A stretch of 52,783 nucleotides of DNA from Actinomycetota bacterium (GTDB lineage: Bacteria > Actinomycetota > Acidimicrobiia > Acidimicrobiales > JAJPHD01): contig JAJPHD010000021.1 of assembly GCA_021325455.1 (NCBI GenBank), forward strand, positions 1 to 52,783, given 5' to 3'. A program made the translations under genes and the position numbers. This document shows, piece after piece, positions 41,024-49,563 of this stretch. A model generated the notes under the pieces. It had not been told where the DNA came from. It saw nothing but the letters and a program-made list of their open reading frames with translations, and ran no database searches. Every line of letters begins with the position of its first letter. The stretch's first letter is position 1.

Positions 41024-42055
41024 TCAGCGGCGCCGGCTGGGCCGCCCCGGGCCGGGGGGGCGAGCGTCCAGGGAGTCCAGACGAGGCTGGGGCGGCGGCC
41101 GGAACCCCCTCTTCAGGGTCTGCAGCTCGAGGTCCGTCTCGACGTTCTCCACCCCGGGGAGCGAGCCCAAAGAGGCGGTTATGAAGCTGTAGAAGGCCTC
41201 GGTGTCGCGCAGCACCACTTCGCAGGCCAGGTCGCTGTAGCCGGTGGTGGCCGCTATGTAGCGCACGGCAGGCTGACCGGCCAGCATGGCGGCCACGGTC
41301 TCCAGGCGCGATGGCTCGACCCGCATCCGGACGAAGATCTCGATCTCGTAGCCCAGGAGACCCGGGTCCACCAATGTGGCCAGGCACAAGCAGCCGTCGG
41401 CAATGAGCGCTCGCATCCTGCGGGCCACCGATGTCTCGCTCAGCCCCAGCTCGGCGGACAGGTCGGCGTAGCTCCGCCGCCCGTCCGTGCCGAGGGCAGA
41501 GATGAGCCTCAGGTCCACCTCGTCCGGCCTCTGCCCGGGCCCCGCCGGTCCGCCGTCCTCCAGCCTGGCCTCCAGGGCCGCCACCTCCTCGCCCAGCAGC
41601 TCCCGGCTCCAGTCGTAGCTGGTCTTGAAGGTGCGCAGCACGGTCTCGGTCGTTGTCTCCACCACCCCGCCCAGGACCTGGATCTCGTCCAGCAGCACGG
41701 AGGTGAGGTACTGGCGGTCGGGGGCGATGAGCTCGCAGATGACGTCGTTGCGCCCGGTGATGAGGGCCACGAAGCGGGCATCGTCCCTCTTCACCAGCTG
41801 GGAGCCCACCTGCCGGGCCGAGCCCGGGGTGGTTCGCAGCTGCACCAGGACCGGCCGGCCCGACCCGCACCGGAGGGGATCGGGCAGGCCCACGATGACC
41901 AGGCACCCGGCCCGGAGGAGGCGCTGAGCCCGCCGGGCGACCGTTGTCTGGGAGGTGCCGAGGACGCTGGCCAGCTGCTCCCAGCTGGCCCGGGGGCTGA
42001 TCTGGAGGGCGGCCATGATGCGCCGGTCCATGCTGTCCAGGCGGTCGCGGGCCAT
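41024..42055 (-). CDS. Lrp/AsnC family regulator with two tandem HTH-ligand modules
   Basis: A 343-residue protein containing two copies of the Lrp/AsnC arrangement. Module 1 has the helix-turn-helix SMDRRIMAALQ with ASWEQLASVLGTSQTTVARR (about 8-42) and a ligand-sensing part with ALITGRNDVICELIAPDRQYL. Module 2 repeats this with DEVDLRLISALGTDGRRSYADL and LGLSETSVARRMRAL (about 178-217), then RYIAATTGYSDLACEVVLRD. Single-module Lrp proteins are about 150 residues, so this is a natural tandem form known in actinobacteria. Such regulators sense amino acids, which suits the amino-acid and peptide genes around it; its targets are not known. It converges with the fdh operon and is downstream of the propeller/dipeptidase set. 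Confidence 0.9.
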   Translation of the reverse strand: MARDRLDSMDRRIMAALQISPRASWEQLASVLGTSQTTVARRAQRLLRAGCLVIVGLPDPLRCGSGRPVLVQLRTTPGSARQVGSQLVKRDDARFVALITGRNDVICELIAPDRQYLTSVLLDEIQVLGGVVETTTETVLRTFKTSYDWSRELLGEEVAALEARLEDGGPAGPGQRPDEVDLRLISALGTDGRRSYADLSAELGLSETSVARRMRALIADGCLCLATLVDPGLLGYEIEIFVRMRVEPSRLETVAAMLAGQPAVRYIAATTGYSDLACEVVLRDTEAFYSFITASLGSLPGVENVETDLELQTLKRGFRPPPQPRLDSLDARPPGPGRPSRRR

Positions 42056-42109
42056 GGCGGGCCGTCACCGAGCGGGGAGCACGGCTTGCTCAGCCGGGCA
42101 AGGCACCGG

Positions 42110-45100
42110 TCACGCCCCTGCCACCTCCGGCACGCTGACCAGGGGGACGTGGTGCTCGGCCAGCTTGGCGGCAAAGGCCCTGGTCTCGCCGGCCAGCTCG
42201 TCGAGGCGCGCCAGGTGCTCCTCCATGGAGGCGGTGAGGGAGGCGAACAGCTCCCTCGTCTGACGGGTCGGGGCGGCGTCTGCCGAGGCCGCCACGGCGA
42301 ACACGTGCGCCAGCTGGGCGTTGAGGCCGGGGGGAAAGGCCACCTCGTCCTGGGGGGCCTTGACGGCCACCTGGGTCAGCTCCGCCTCCACCGCCCCCAG
42401 GCGCTCCAGCAACTGGCGGCCCGCGGCCTGGACCTCCTCGCCATCCTTGGCCCGCTCGACCATCCCCTCGACGTCCTGGCGGGTCTGGCGGATGGCGTTG
42501 ACGGCAGAGTGGACGCGTGACACGGCGTCCCTCACCTCGACCAGGAACGAGAACTGCTCCTGGAGCTCACCGTCGCTCACCGCCACCCGCGGATCGGCCC
42601 GGACGGAGAAGCGGGCGGAGGCGGAGCGGTCCTTCACCTGCAGCACGACCCGGTACTCGCCGGGAGGCGCCCCCGGAGCGCAGCTGAGCTCGCCCACCAT
42701 GTCCTTCAGCTTCACGGCGTCGGGGTAGCGCAGGTCCCACACGAACCGGTTGGCTCCCCGCCTGGCGGGGACCTTCGGCTGGTCCTCCTCCTCGCCCTCC
42801 TTGCCTTCACTGGAGAAGGACCTGATCTCCTGGCCGTTGGCGTCCTGGAAGGCCAGGGTCACCGGGCCGTCGGGCTCCTCGTCGAGGACGTAATGGACCA
42901 CCACCCCCGAGGGGGGGTTGTGACCGGCATCGAGGACCTGAGCTGCCTCCCCGGGGTCGGGCTTGGCCTTCAGGTAGTGGGTGGTGCCGGCGGGGAGCTC
43001 CACGACCGCCACGGGCCGATCGAACTCCTCCTCCTTTGGAAGCAGCAACTTGGCGTCGCTGCGGACCCGAGTGGTGGTTGCCGGTTCGAAGAGGCGCAGG
43101 GAACCGACCTGAGGGTCCTTCCTCAGCTGCCTCAGAGGCGCCACGCCGTCCAGGATCCAAAAGCCCCTCCCGTGGGTGGCTGCCACCAGGTCGTCGCCGT
43201 GGACGACGAGGTCGTGCACGGCGACCACCGGCAGGTTCAGCCGGAGCGGCTCCCAGCTCTCCCCGTCGTCGAACGAGACATAGACCCCGGTCTCGGTCCC
43301 GCAGTAGAGGAGGCCGGGAGCCTTCGGATCCTCCCTTATCACCCGTACGTAGTCGTGGGCGGGGATACCGGCAACTATGGCCTGCCAGGACTTCCCAGCG
43401 TCCGTCGTCTTGAAGAGGTAGGGGGTGGTGTCATCCAGCTTGTAACGGGTGGCGGCCAGGTAAGCGCGCTCGGGATCGAAGGGCGAGGGCTCGATGATCG
43501 ACACGAGGGACCACTCGGGCAGACCAGGGGGCGTCACCTCCTCCCACTTCTGCCCACCGTCCCGGGAGACGTGGACCAGACCGTCGTCGGTTCCCACCCA
43601 CAGCATTCCCGGGGCCACCGGGGACTCAGCCAGTGCGAAGATCGTGCAGTAGACCTCGACCCCGGTGTGGTCCCTCGTGATGGGCCCGCCCGACGGGCCC
43701 AGCCGGCTCTGGTCGTTGCGGGTCAGGTCCGGGCTGACCTGCTCCCAGCTGGCCCCCTCGTCCCGGGAGCGAAAGAGGTGGTTCCCAGCCGAGTAGAGCG
43801 TCCCCGGGTCGTGCGGTGAGAGCAGGAGGGGGGAGGTCCACTGGAAGCGGAACCGGTAGCTCTCCGCTGCCATGCCCCGGGTGCGCTCGGGCCACACCGA
43901 CACGTCCCGCCGCTGCCCCGTGCGCCGGTCGTAGCGGGTGATGCGGCCCCCTTCTCCCCCTCCCGAGCTGCCGGCGAAGACGATGTTGGGGTCGTCGGGG
44001 CGGACGGCTATGTAGCCGCTCTCCGCTCCGCCCACCGTGTACCACTCCCGCTCGGTGATGGCGCCGTCGTCAGATCGGCTGGGCAGCGAGATGGTGGTGT
44101 TGTCCTGCTGGGCCCCATAGACCCGGTAGGGGAATCCGGGGCTGGTGGTCACATGGTAGAGCTCAGCGGTGGGCTGGTTGTAGATGCTGGTCCAGGTCGT
44201 GCCCCCGTCGAAGGAGACGCATGCCCCGCCGTCGTTGCCCTCCACCATCCTCAGGGGGTTGGCTGGGTCGATCCACAGGTCGTGGTTGTCGGGATGGGGG
44301 GTCCCGATCGGCACGTAGCTGGCGCCGCCGTCGGTCGACCTCCACATGAAGTTGTTGAGCACGTAGACGGTGCCGGGCGCCACCGGGTCCGCCACCACGT
44401 GCATGTAGTACCAGGGCCGTGAGCGCAGGGCGCGCTTGTCCGACACCAGCTTCCAGGATCGGCCCCCGTCGTCCGAGCGGAGCATCCCGCCGCCTTCCGC
44501 CGCCTCCACCAGGGCGTACACCCGCCCCGGGCAACCTCCGCTGGCAGCCACCCCTATCCGTCCCAGGACGCCCTTGGGGAAGCCCTCCCCGTCTGAAATC
44601 CTCTCCCAGCTGTCGCCCCCGTCGGCCGTGCGGTAGAGGCCGCTCCCGGGACCGCCGCTGCAGAGGTTGTGGGGCGAGCGCCTTACCTGCCACATCGCCG
44701 CGTACATGACACGGGGGTTGGCGGGGTCCATGCAGAGGTCGATGGCCCCCGTGTCCTGGTCCACGAAGAGGACGCGCTCGAAGGACCTGCCCCCGTCACA
44801 GGTCCGGTACACGCCCCGCTCGTCGTTGGGCCCGAAGGCGTGACCCAGGGCGGCGACGTAGAAGACGTCCTCGTCCCGGGGGTGGATCCGCACCCGGCCT
44901 ATGTGACGGGTGTCGGCCAGGCCCAGGCGCCGCCAGGTCCGGCCCCCGTCGGTGGACCGGTACACCCCGTCCCCGTAGGAGACGTTGCCCCGGATGTTGG
45001 CTTCCCCCGTGCCGGCCACCACGACATTGGGGTCGCTGGGCGCCACGGCCAGAGCCCCGACCGAGGCGGTGCCGAAGAACCCGTCGGAGACGTTCTCCCA

Positions 45101-45271
45101 GAGGGTCCCGCCGCTGCGAGTCCGCCACACCCCGCCCCCGCCGCAGCCGAAGTAGAAGGTGAGGGGATCGACCGGGTCACCCGCCACGGCGCTGACGCGC
45201 CCTCCCCGGTAGGGGCCGATGCCCCGCCACCGGAGTGACCCATAGGCCTCGGAGAGGGGAACACCCGTCAT
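42110..45271 (-). CDS. Large Asp-box beta-propeller protein (sortilin/VPS10-like, BNR repeats)
   Basis: A 1053-residue protein. The first 700 residues carry about ten Asp-box repeats such as STDGGRTWRRL, TADGGDSWERI, SDDGGRSWKLV, STDGGASYVPI, SRDGGQKWEEV, TTDAGKSWQAI and SFDDGESWEPL, the pattern of BNR/sortilin-type propellers. The remaining part is a beta-rich then helical tail with FVWDLRYPDAVK and a C-terminal coiled-coil-like stretch. There is no signal peptide, so despite the glycosidase-like repeats it should be cytoplasmic. Ligand or activity cannot be stated. The ATG at 45271 has GGAGGT seven bases upstream and follows the M19 dipeptidase by 28 bases, so the two probably form one unit and the propeller may handle peptides. 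Confidence 0.88.
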   Translation of the reverse strand: MTGVPLSEAYGSLRWRGIGPYRGGRVSAVAGDPVDPLTFYFGCGGGGVWRTRSGGTLWENVSDGFFGTASVGALAVAPSDPNVVVAGTGEANIRGNVSYGDGVYRSTDGGRTWRRLGLADTRHIGRVRIHPRDEDVFYVAALGHAFGPNDERGVYRTCDGGRSFERVLFVDQDTGAIDLCMDPANPRVMYAAMWQVRRSPHNLCSGGPGSGLYRTADGGDSWERISDGEGFPKGVLGRIGVAASGGCPGRVYALVEAAEGGGMLRSDDGGRSWKLVSDKRALRSRPWYYMHVVADPVAPGTVYVLNNFMWRSTDGGASYVPIGTPHPDNHDLWIDPANPLRMVEGNDGGACVSFDGGTTWTSIYNQPTAELYHVTTSPGFPYRVYGAQQDNTTISLPSRSDDGAITEREWYTVGGAESGYIAVRPDDPNIVFAGSSGGGEGGRITRYDRRTGQRRDVSVWPERTRGMAAESYRFRFQWTSPLLLSPHDPGTLYSAGNHLFRSRDEGASWEQVSPDLTRNDQSRLGPSGGPITRDHTGVEVYCTIFALAESPVAPGMLWVGTDDGLVHVSRDGGQKWEEVTPPGLPEWSLVSIIEPSPFDPERAYLAATRYKLDDTTPYLFKTTDAGKSWQAIVAGIPAHDYVRVIREDPKAPGLLYCGTETGVYVSFDDGESWEPLRLNLPVVAVHDLVVHGDDLVAATHGRGFWILDGVAPLRQLRKDPQVGSLRLFEPATTTRVRSDAKLLLPKEEEFDRPVAVVELPAGTTHYLKAKPDPGEAAQVLDAGHNPPSGVVVHYVLDEEPDGPVTLAFQDANGQEIRSFSSEGKEGEEEDQPKVPARRGANRFVWDLRYPDAVKLKDMVGELSCAPGAPPGEYRVVLQVKDRSASARFSVRADPRVAVSDGELQEQFSFLVEVRDAVSRVHSAVNAIRQTRQDVEGMVERAKDGEEVQAAGRQLLERLGAVEAELTQVAVKAPQDEVAFPPGLNAQLAHVFAVAASADAAPTRQTRELFASLTASMEEHLARLDELAGETRAFAAKLAEHHVPLVSVPEVAGA

Positions 45272-45299
45272 CTGCAGAACCTCCAATCCTCGTCGGGCC

Positions 45300-46526
45300 T
45301 CATGACCACCAGACCTGCCTCAGGACACGCATGGCATTGCCTCCTATGACGGCACGGATCTCGTCGTCGCTGTAGCCGTTCACGACCAGCCAGGTCACGA
45401 TGTTCAAGAAGTTCTCCGCCGGGCTCTCCAGTCCGGCCACGTGACCCACCTTCTCGAACGAGACGCCCCCGTGCACATCCTCGATCCCCAGGGTCGAGGC
45501 GAACGCCTCGTGCAGGCCCACATGGTCCCCGAAGAGGGTGTCGGGCCCGAAGCCCACGTGCTCGATGCCGACCAGGTCCACGCAGTACCGGAAGTGGTCC
45601 ATGACCGAGTCGAGGCAGTGGCGGGGATGCTCGGCGGACAGGGTGGTGTGGGGGGCGGCCTCCAGTCCAATGATCCCGCCCCCTTCGGCGCACGCCACGA
45701 GCACCTCGTCCGGCTTCATGCGGGGGGTGGGCCACACGGCCCGGGCCCCGGCGTGAGTTATGAGGACAGGGGCGGAGCTGGCCTCGATGACGTCCAAGCA
45801 GGTCCGGTCGCCGGAGTGGGAGATGTCGATGGCCATCCCCAACTGGTTCATGCGCCGGACGGCCCGGCGCCCGAAGCTGGTGAGCCCCCCGTCCCGCCGC
45901 TCGCGCAGGCCCGAGCCCAGGCCGTTGGCCTCGCTGTAGGCGATCCCCATCTGGCGGACGCCCAGCCCGTAGAGGACGTCGATGCGGTCCACCTCGTTCT
46001 CTATGGGGGTGGCTGCCTCCAGCCCCAGCACCAGGGCCAGCCGGCCACTGTCGTGGGCCTGCATGATGTCGGCGGTGCTCCTGCCCACCATCACGTAGTC
46101 CTGGTGGGCCAGGTCGCACAGGCGCATCCCGATGTCGTGGACCACATCAGCCCACTTCCAGCCGCTGGCACTGGTCACGCAGCCCATCCCGTCCATCAGG
46201 TTGTCGATCACGGCCGTCATCCCGGAGCGGGCCAGCCCGGCAAAGCCGGTGCGCTGGCGGCCGGCGCGGTTGTAGGCCCTCACCTGGCTCATGTCACGGG
46301 GGAACACGACCGGATGGTCGTGGAGGCTCACCACCACCGATTCCTCGACCAGGCGCCGGGCCCGGGACCGCTGGGGGTCGTCGGCCGGTATGTGGTACGG
46401 GGGGACCCTCCCCACCTCGTCGTCGAGGTCGAAGGCCTCGTAGTCCTCGCCCTCCCTCAGGTAGGAGTAGGACCGGTAGCCGTCCTCCTTGGCGCTCGGG
46501 ACTCGATGATGTGTTCCGGCTTCCAC
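45300..46526 (-). CDS. Membrane dipeptidase (peptidase family M19)
   Basis: A 408-residue metal-dependent dipeptidase of the renal dipeptidase family. SLHDHPV supplies the first metal pair, VLGLEAATPIENEVDRI the bridging Glu, and DISHSGDRT and ITHAGARAVW the later His ligands; GIEHVGFGPDTLFGDHVG is the usual Asp-containing loop, here GPDTLFG rather than the common GSDFDG. Family members cleave dipeptides, including ones with D-residues. No signal peptide is seen. GTG at 46526 is chosen because a -10-like GATACT lies six bases before it and no Shine-Dalgarno is visible, so the message is probably leaderless. It precedes the propeller gene in the same unit and adds to the four peptidases of the window. 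Confidence 0.9.
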   Translation of the reverse strand: MEAGTHHRVPSAKEDGYRSYSYLREGEDYEAFDLDDEVGRVPPYHIPADDPQRSRARRLVEESVVVSLHDHPVVFPRDMSQVRAYNRAGRQRTGFAGLARSGMTAVIDNLMDGMGCVTSASGWKWADVVHDIGMRLCDLAHQDYVMVGRSTADIMQAHDSGRLALVLGLEAATPIENEVDRIDVLYGLGVRQMGIAYSEANGLGSGLRERRDGGLTSFGRRAVRRMNQLGMAIDISHSGDRTCLDVIEASSAPVLITHAGARAVWPTPRMKPDEVLVACAEGGGIIGLEAAPHTTLSAEHPRHCLDSVMDHFRYCVDLVGIEHVGFGPDTLFGDHVGLHEAFASTLGIEDVHGGVSFEKVGHVAGLESPAENFLNIVTWLVVNGYSDDEIRAVIGGNAMRVLRQVWWS

Positions 46527-46530
46527 GAGG

Positions 46531-46560
46531 GCAGTATCACATGTAACCTGCGTCTGGACA
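46531..46560 (-). promoter_or_regulatory. Promoter of the M19 dipeptidase (probably leaderless)
   Basis: Read on the minus strand, TTGTCC (about 46557-46562) is followed after a near-normal spacer by GATACT (46533-46538), which ends six bases before the GTG. A TTACATGT stretch lies in the spacer. Transcription would begin at or next to the start codon. Confidence 0.45.
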
Positions 46561-46581
46561 AGCTGCAATGCCGATATGCGC

Positions 46582-47505
46582 CTAACTGGCCCTACTCTCT
46601 GCTGGCCCACCGTCCTGGGAGCGGACGTAGCGGGCCACCTGGGCGTGAGTGGCGAACCAGACGCCAGGCCGGGAGCGCATGTGGGCGATCAGCTCCTCCA
46701 GCACCACCAGGCGGGACCGGTGGCCGATCACGTGGGGATGGCAGGTGAGCTGGAAGAGGCCACCGGACGCATAGGCGGCGTCGAACTCGTCCTTCCACAC
46801 GCCGAGCACCTGGCGGGGAGCCTCCTGGAGCCGCCCGGAGGCCAGGTAGGGGTAGTCGTCGCGGATCCATTCCACGGGGATCTCCACCACCCCGGTGGGC
46901 GCGCCGTCCTCGAGTATCTCGTAGGGCTCGTCGTCGGCCATGAGTGACGAGTCGTACTCGAGGCCCAGCTCCCGGATCAGGCCCAGGGTGGAGGCCGTGA
47001 AGTCCCACGACGGGGTGCGCAGGCCGACCGGGCGGGTGCCACAGAGCCGCTCCAGCGCATCGGCGCTGCGGTGAGCCAGCTCCCTCTCCTCAGCCGGGCT
47101 CAGCTGGTCCAGCCGCTCGTGGATCCACCCGTGGAGGGCCACCTCGTGGCCGCCGCTGACATAGGACCTCACCTCGTCAGGGTGAAGGAGGGCTGACACC
47201 GCGGGCATGAAGAAGGTGGCAGGGATGGCCGAGGACTCGAGGAGGCGGAGTATGCGCGGGGCGCCCACGCGTGACCCGTACTCGCCGGCCGCCAGGGCCC
47301 CCACACCCGTGTCCCCGTCCCGCAGGGCCACCGTCTCGTGGTCAGGGTCGAACGAGAGGGCCACCGCCACCCGGGCACCTCCGGGCCATGCCGGCGGAGA
47401 CAGGCTGGGGCCGGCCCGGACCCGGCCCACTGCTTGGCTGACCTCCTCCACCTCCCATTCCCACGGCCGCCGACCGGCCCCGCCGCCGTCGGTGAGTCCG
47501 CTCAT
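46582..47505 (-). CDS. Polysaccharide deacetylase family protein (NodB-type, PuuE-like)
   Basis: A 307-residue carbohydrate-esterase 4 fold protein. VAVALSFDPDHET replaces the usual TFDDG motif and is typical of the subgroup that includes allantoinase PuuE and related hydrolases; HGWIHERLDQLS gives the H-x3-H zinc motif, and RTPSWDFTASTLGLI and LTCHPHVIGHRSRL the later motifs. No signal peptide is present, which also favours a small-molecule amidase or peptidoglycan-fragment enzyme in the cytoplasm over cell-wall deacetylation. It lies between SBP-E and the dipeptidase on the minus strand, with 61 and 55 bases on either side, so it may act on a compound imported by SBP-E. Confidence 0.87.
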   Translation of the reverse strand: MSGLTDGGGAGRRPWEWEVEEVSQAVGRVRAGPSLSPPAWPGGARVAVALSFDPDHETVALRDGDTGVGALAAGEYGSRVGAPRILRLLESSAIPATFFMPAVSALLHPDEVRSYVSGGHEVALHGWIHERLDQLSPAEERELAHRSADALERLCGTRPVGLRTPSWDFTASTLGLIRELGLEYDSSLMADDEPYEILEDGAPTGVVEIPVEWIRDDYPYLASGRLQEAPRQVLGVWKDEFDAAYASGGLFQLTCHPHVIGHRSRLVVLEELIAHMRSRPGVWFATHAQVARYVRSQDGGPAESRAS

Positions 47506-47566
47506 GGGCCGCCACGGCCGGGCGTGCCAGGGCCACCACCGGGGCCGGCTGGACGGCCCCCCTCGG

Positions 47567-49471
47567 CTAGTGGGTGAAGTACCAATCCTGGGGAGCGATG
47601 TAGATGAAGGGATTTTGCGGAGTGACCCCGTGCAGGTTCGTCTTGACCAGCGTGAGCTGGAGGGGCGTGTCCGGCACCCAGATCCAGGGTGCCTGGCGGA
47701 TCACGGTGTCCTCGTAGCGGTAGAAGACCGCCAGGCTCGAGCTGTGCAGGCTGGCTCGGATGTCCCGGGTCACCGCCGGGTTGTCGTACCCCCCGGCATT
47801 GGCCGCCGCCCCGGGGATGAACAGGGGGTCTCCGGTGGGAACGCCGGAGAACGACCAACCGCCGTACTCCCCCAGCTCCCAGGCGCAGGACGAGGAGCCC
47901 GAGCAGGGGCGCACATCGGCCACCACCGAGTTGAACGGCTCCGACCGCAGGTTGATGGTCACGCCTGCCTCCGAGGCGTCCGACTTGTAGATCTCAGCCT
48001 GGGACTGCATCGTGGATATCCCCGCCGAGAAGAGCAGGTTCAGGCTGAGCGGCTCCCCCCGGTGGATGCCGGCCCCGCAGTCCCCCGGGCCCGTACCGGG
48101 TCGCTCGCAGGTGTCGGTCCCGTTGGGGACCACCTTCCAGCCGTGGCTGGACAAGAGGTGCTTGGCGGCGGCCACGCTGAAGGGATAGGGAGGCTTGTGC
48201 GCCAGCGGCGAGAGGTAGCGGCTGGCGGGGGTGGTGGGGACCGGGCCGTACTCGGGCGTGGCAAAGCCGTGGTAGACGCTCTTGATGATGCCCTGCTCGT
48301 CGACCAGGTGCTGGAGGGCCTGGCGCACGTACAGCTGCTTCAGGATGCCCGCCACGGCCGGGTTGGTGAGGTTCAGCTCGATGTAGTTGATGCCGAACAC
48401 CTGGAGCGGGGCCAGGCGGAAGCCCTGGGCCTCCACCGCCCGACGCTGGGCCAGGTCGGCCGTCGGGAGGTAGCCCACGTCGATGGACCCCGACCGCAGC
48501 ACGTTGAACTCCGCCGTGTCGCTGGTGAAGGGCAGCTCGACGAACTTGTTTATCTTCGCCTTGTCCGTCCCCGAGTAGTGGGAGTTGGGGACGAACACGA
48601 CCCTGCCGCTGGTGGTGAAGGACTCCATCCTCCAGGCCCCGTCCACCACCTTCCACAGCGGGTTGGTGGTGTAGGTCCTCGTGTCCTTGGCCTGGGCCAC
48701 CAGGTACTGGTAGACCTTCTTCGCCCCGGCCCGGGTCTGGTCGTAGTTGCCCACCTTGCCCGAGGAGGAGACCCGGTCCCACACATGCTGGGGTATGGGG
48801 GTGATCTGGGACAGTTCGTCCTCGGTGAACCAGGTCCGGTTGTACGCCGCGTTGAGGTGGAGGACGAAGGTCTTGGGCCCCTTTGGCCCGTAGCTGACCA
48901 CGTTGTCGGGGAACTCGCCCGGGCTGTAGAAGATGTACTGCTGCTTGGTCGGCTCCAGCAGGTTCATGAAGAACTCGAGGTCCCGGCTGCTCACCGGCTG
49001 CCCGTCCGACCAGTTCCAGTTCTTGAGCCTGATCGTCACCGTCCGGCCACCGTCGGAGTAGGTCACGGACCTGGCCACGCTGTCGGCCCAGTCGATGCCC
49101 ACCCCCCCGTTCTTGCCGAGCCATATGAGAGGGGGGTAGAGGAGGTTCTCGAACTCCCCTATGTTGAACGCCGAGGCCTCGGCGCTCGGGACCATGGGGA
49201 AGATGAAGGTGGGCTGCTGGCCCGGGCCCTCGGCGAAGGTGACGGTGCCGCCCTTCCGGGCTGCCGACGGCGAGGCCGAGGGGCTGGAGCTGGGGCTGGA
49301 GGAGCCGGTGGACGAAGAAGAGGTCTTGGGCTTGGCCGAGCTGGACCCCCCGCAGGCGGCCAGCAGCAGGGCGGCCACGGCCAGGGCCGACAGCGCCGTC
49401 AGCGCCCGGACCGGCCGCCCCCGGCCCCAGGGGCCACTTCGGCGGGATGGGCGGGATGAACCCCCAAGCAT
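47567..49471 (-). CDS. ABC transporter substrate-binding lipoprotein SBP-E
   Basis: A 634-residue family 5 lipoprotein with lipobox LLLAAC (Cys40) and a Ser-rich linker. Shared blocks with its paralogues are PTFIFPMVPS, NLLYPPLIWLG, NWSDGQPVSSRDLEFF, YTTNPLWKVVDGAW, LYVRQALQHLVDEQ, the Cys pairs DTCERPGTGPGDCGAGI and RPCSGSSSCAWELG, and the end LHGVTPQNPFIYIAPQDWYF. It is the most divergent member in lobe I. The ATG at 49471 is used; an in-frame TTG nine codons earlier is possible. The gene is divergent from SBP-F with 92 bases between them and leads into the deacetylase gene on the same strand, with no transporter components nearby. Ligand unknown, peptide-like by family. Confidence 0.93.
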   Translation of the reverse strand: MLGGSSRPSRRSGPWGRGRPVRALTALSALAVAALLLAACGGSSSAKPKTSSSSTGSSSPSSSPSASPSAARKGGTVTFAEGPGQQPTFIFPMVPSAEASAFNIGEFENLLYPPLIWLGKNGGVGIDWADSVARSVTYSDGGRTVTIRLKNWNWSDGQPVSSRDLEFFMNLLEPTKQQYIFYSPGEFPDNVVSYGPKGPKTFVLHLNAAYNRTWFTEDELSQITPIPQHVWDRVSSSGKVGNYDQTRAGAKKVYQYLVAQAKDTRTYTTNPLWKVVDGAWRMESFTTSGRVVFVPNSHYSGTDKAKINKFVELPFTSDTAEFNVLRSGSIDVGYLPTADLAQRRAVEAQGFRLAPLQVFGINYIELNLTNPAVAGILKQLYVRQALQHLVDEQGIIKSVYHGFATPEYGPVPTTPASRYLSPLAHKPPYPFSVAAAKHLLSSHGWKVVPNGTDTCERPGTGPGDCGAGIHRGEPLSLNLLFSAGISTMQSQAEIYKSDASEAGVTINLRSEPFNSVVADVRPCSGSSSCAWELGEYGGWSFSGVPTGDPLFIPGAAANAGGYDNPAVTRDIRASLHSSSLAVFYRYEDTVIRQAPWIWVPDTPLQLTLVKTNLHGVTPQNPFIYIAPQDWYFTH

Positions 49472-49499
49472 GGCCGGAGTCTCGCAGAGAACCTGCAAG

Positions 49500-49511
49500 T
49501 GGTCAAGACCA
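49500..49511. promoter_or_regulatory. Palindrome in the SBP-E/SBP-F divergent spacer
   Basis: TGGTCAAGACCA is a perfect 12-base palindrome located in the 92-base region between the divergent SBP-E and SBP-F genes. It could allow one regulator to control both. It does not match the palindromes before SBP-C or the aldehyde dehydrogenase gene. Confidence 0.3.
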
Positions 49512-49550
49512 GGTGGGCGATCCCGCTAGTACGTCCCTCCTGGGCCAGGC

Positions 49551-49556
49551 TATGTT
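49551..49556 (+). promoter_or_regulatory. Probable -10 element directly before the SBP-F start (leaderless)
   Basis: TATGTT lies seven bases before the ATG at 49564. No usable Shine-Dalgarno is present, so the message may begin at the start codon. A clear -35 was not found. Confidence 0.4.
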
Positions 49557-49563
49557 GAGGCCC

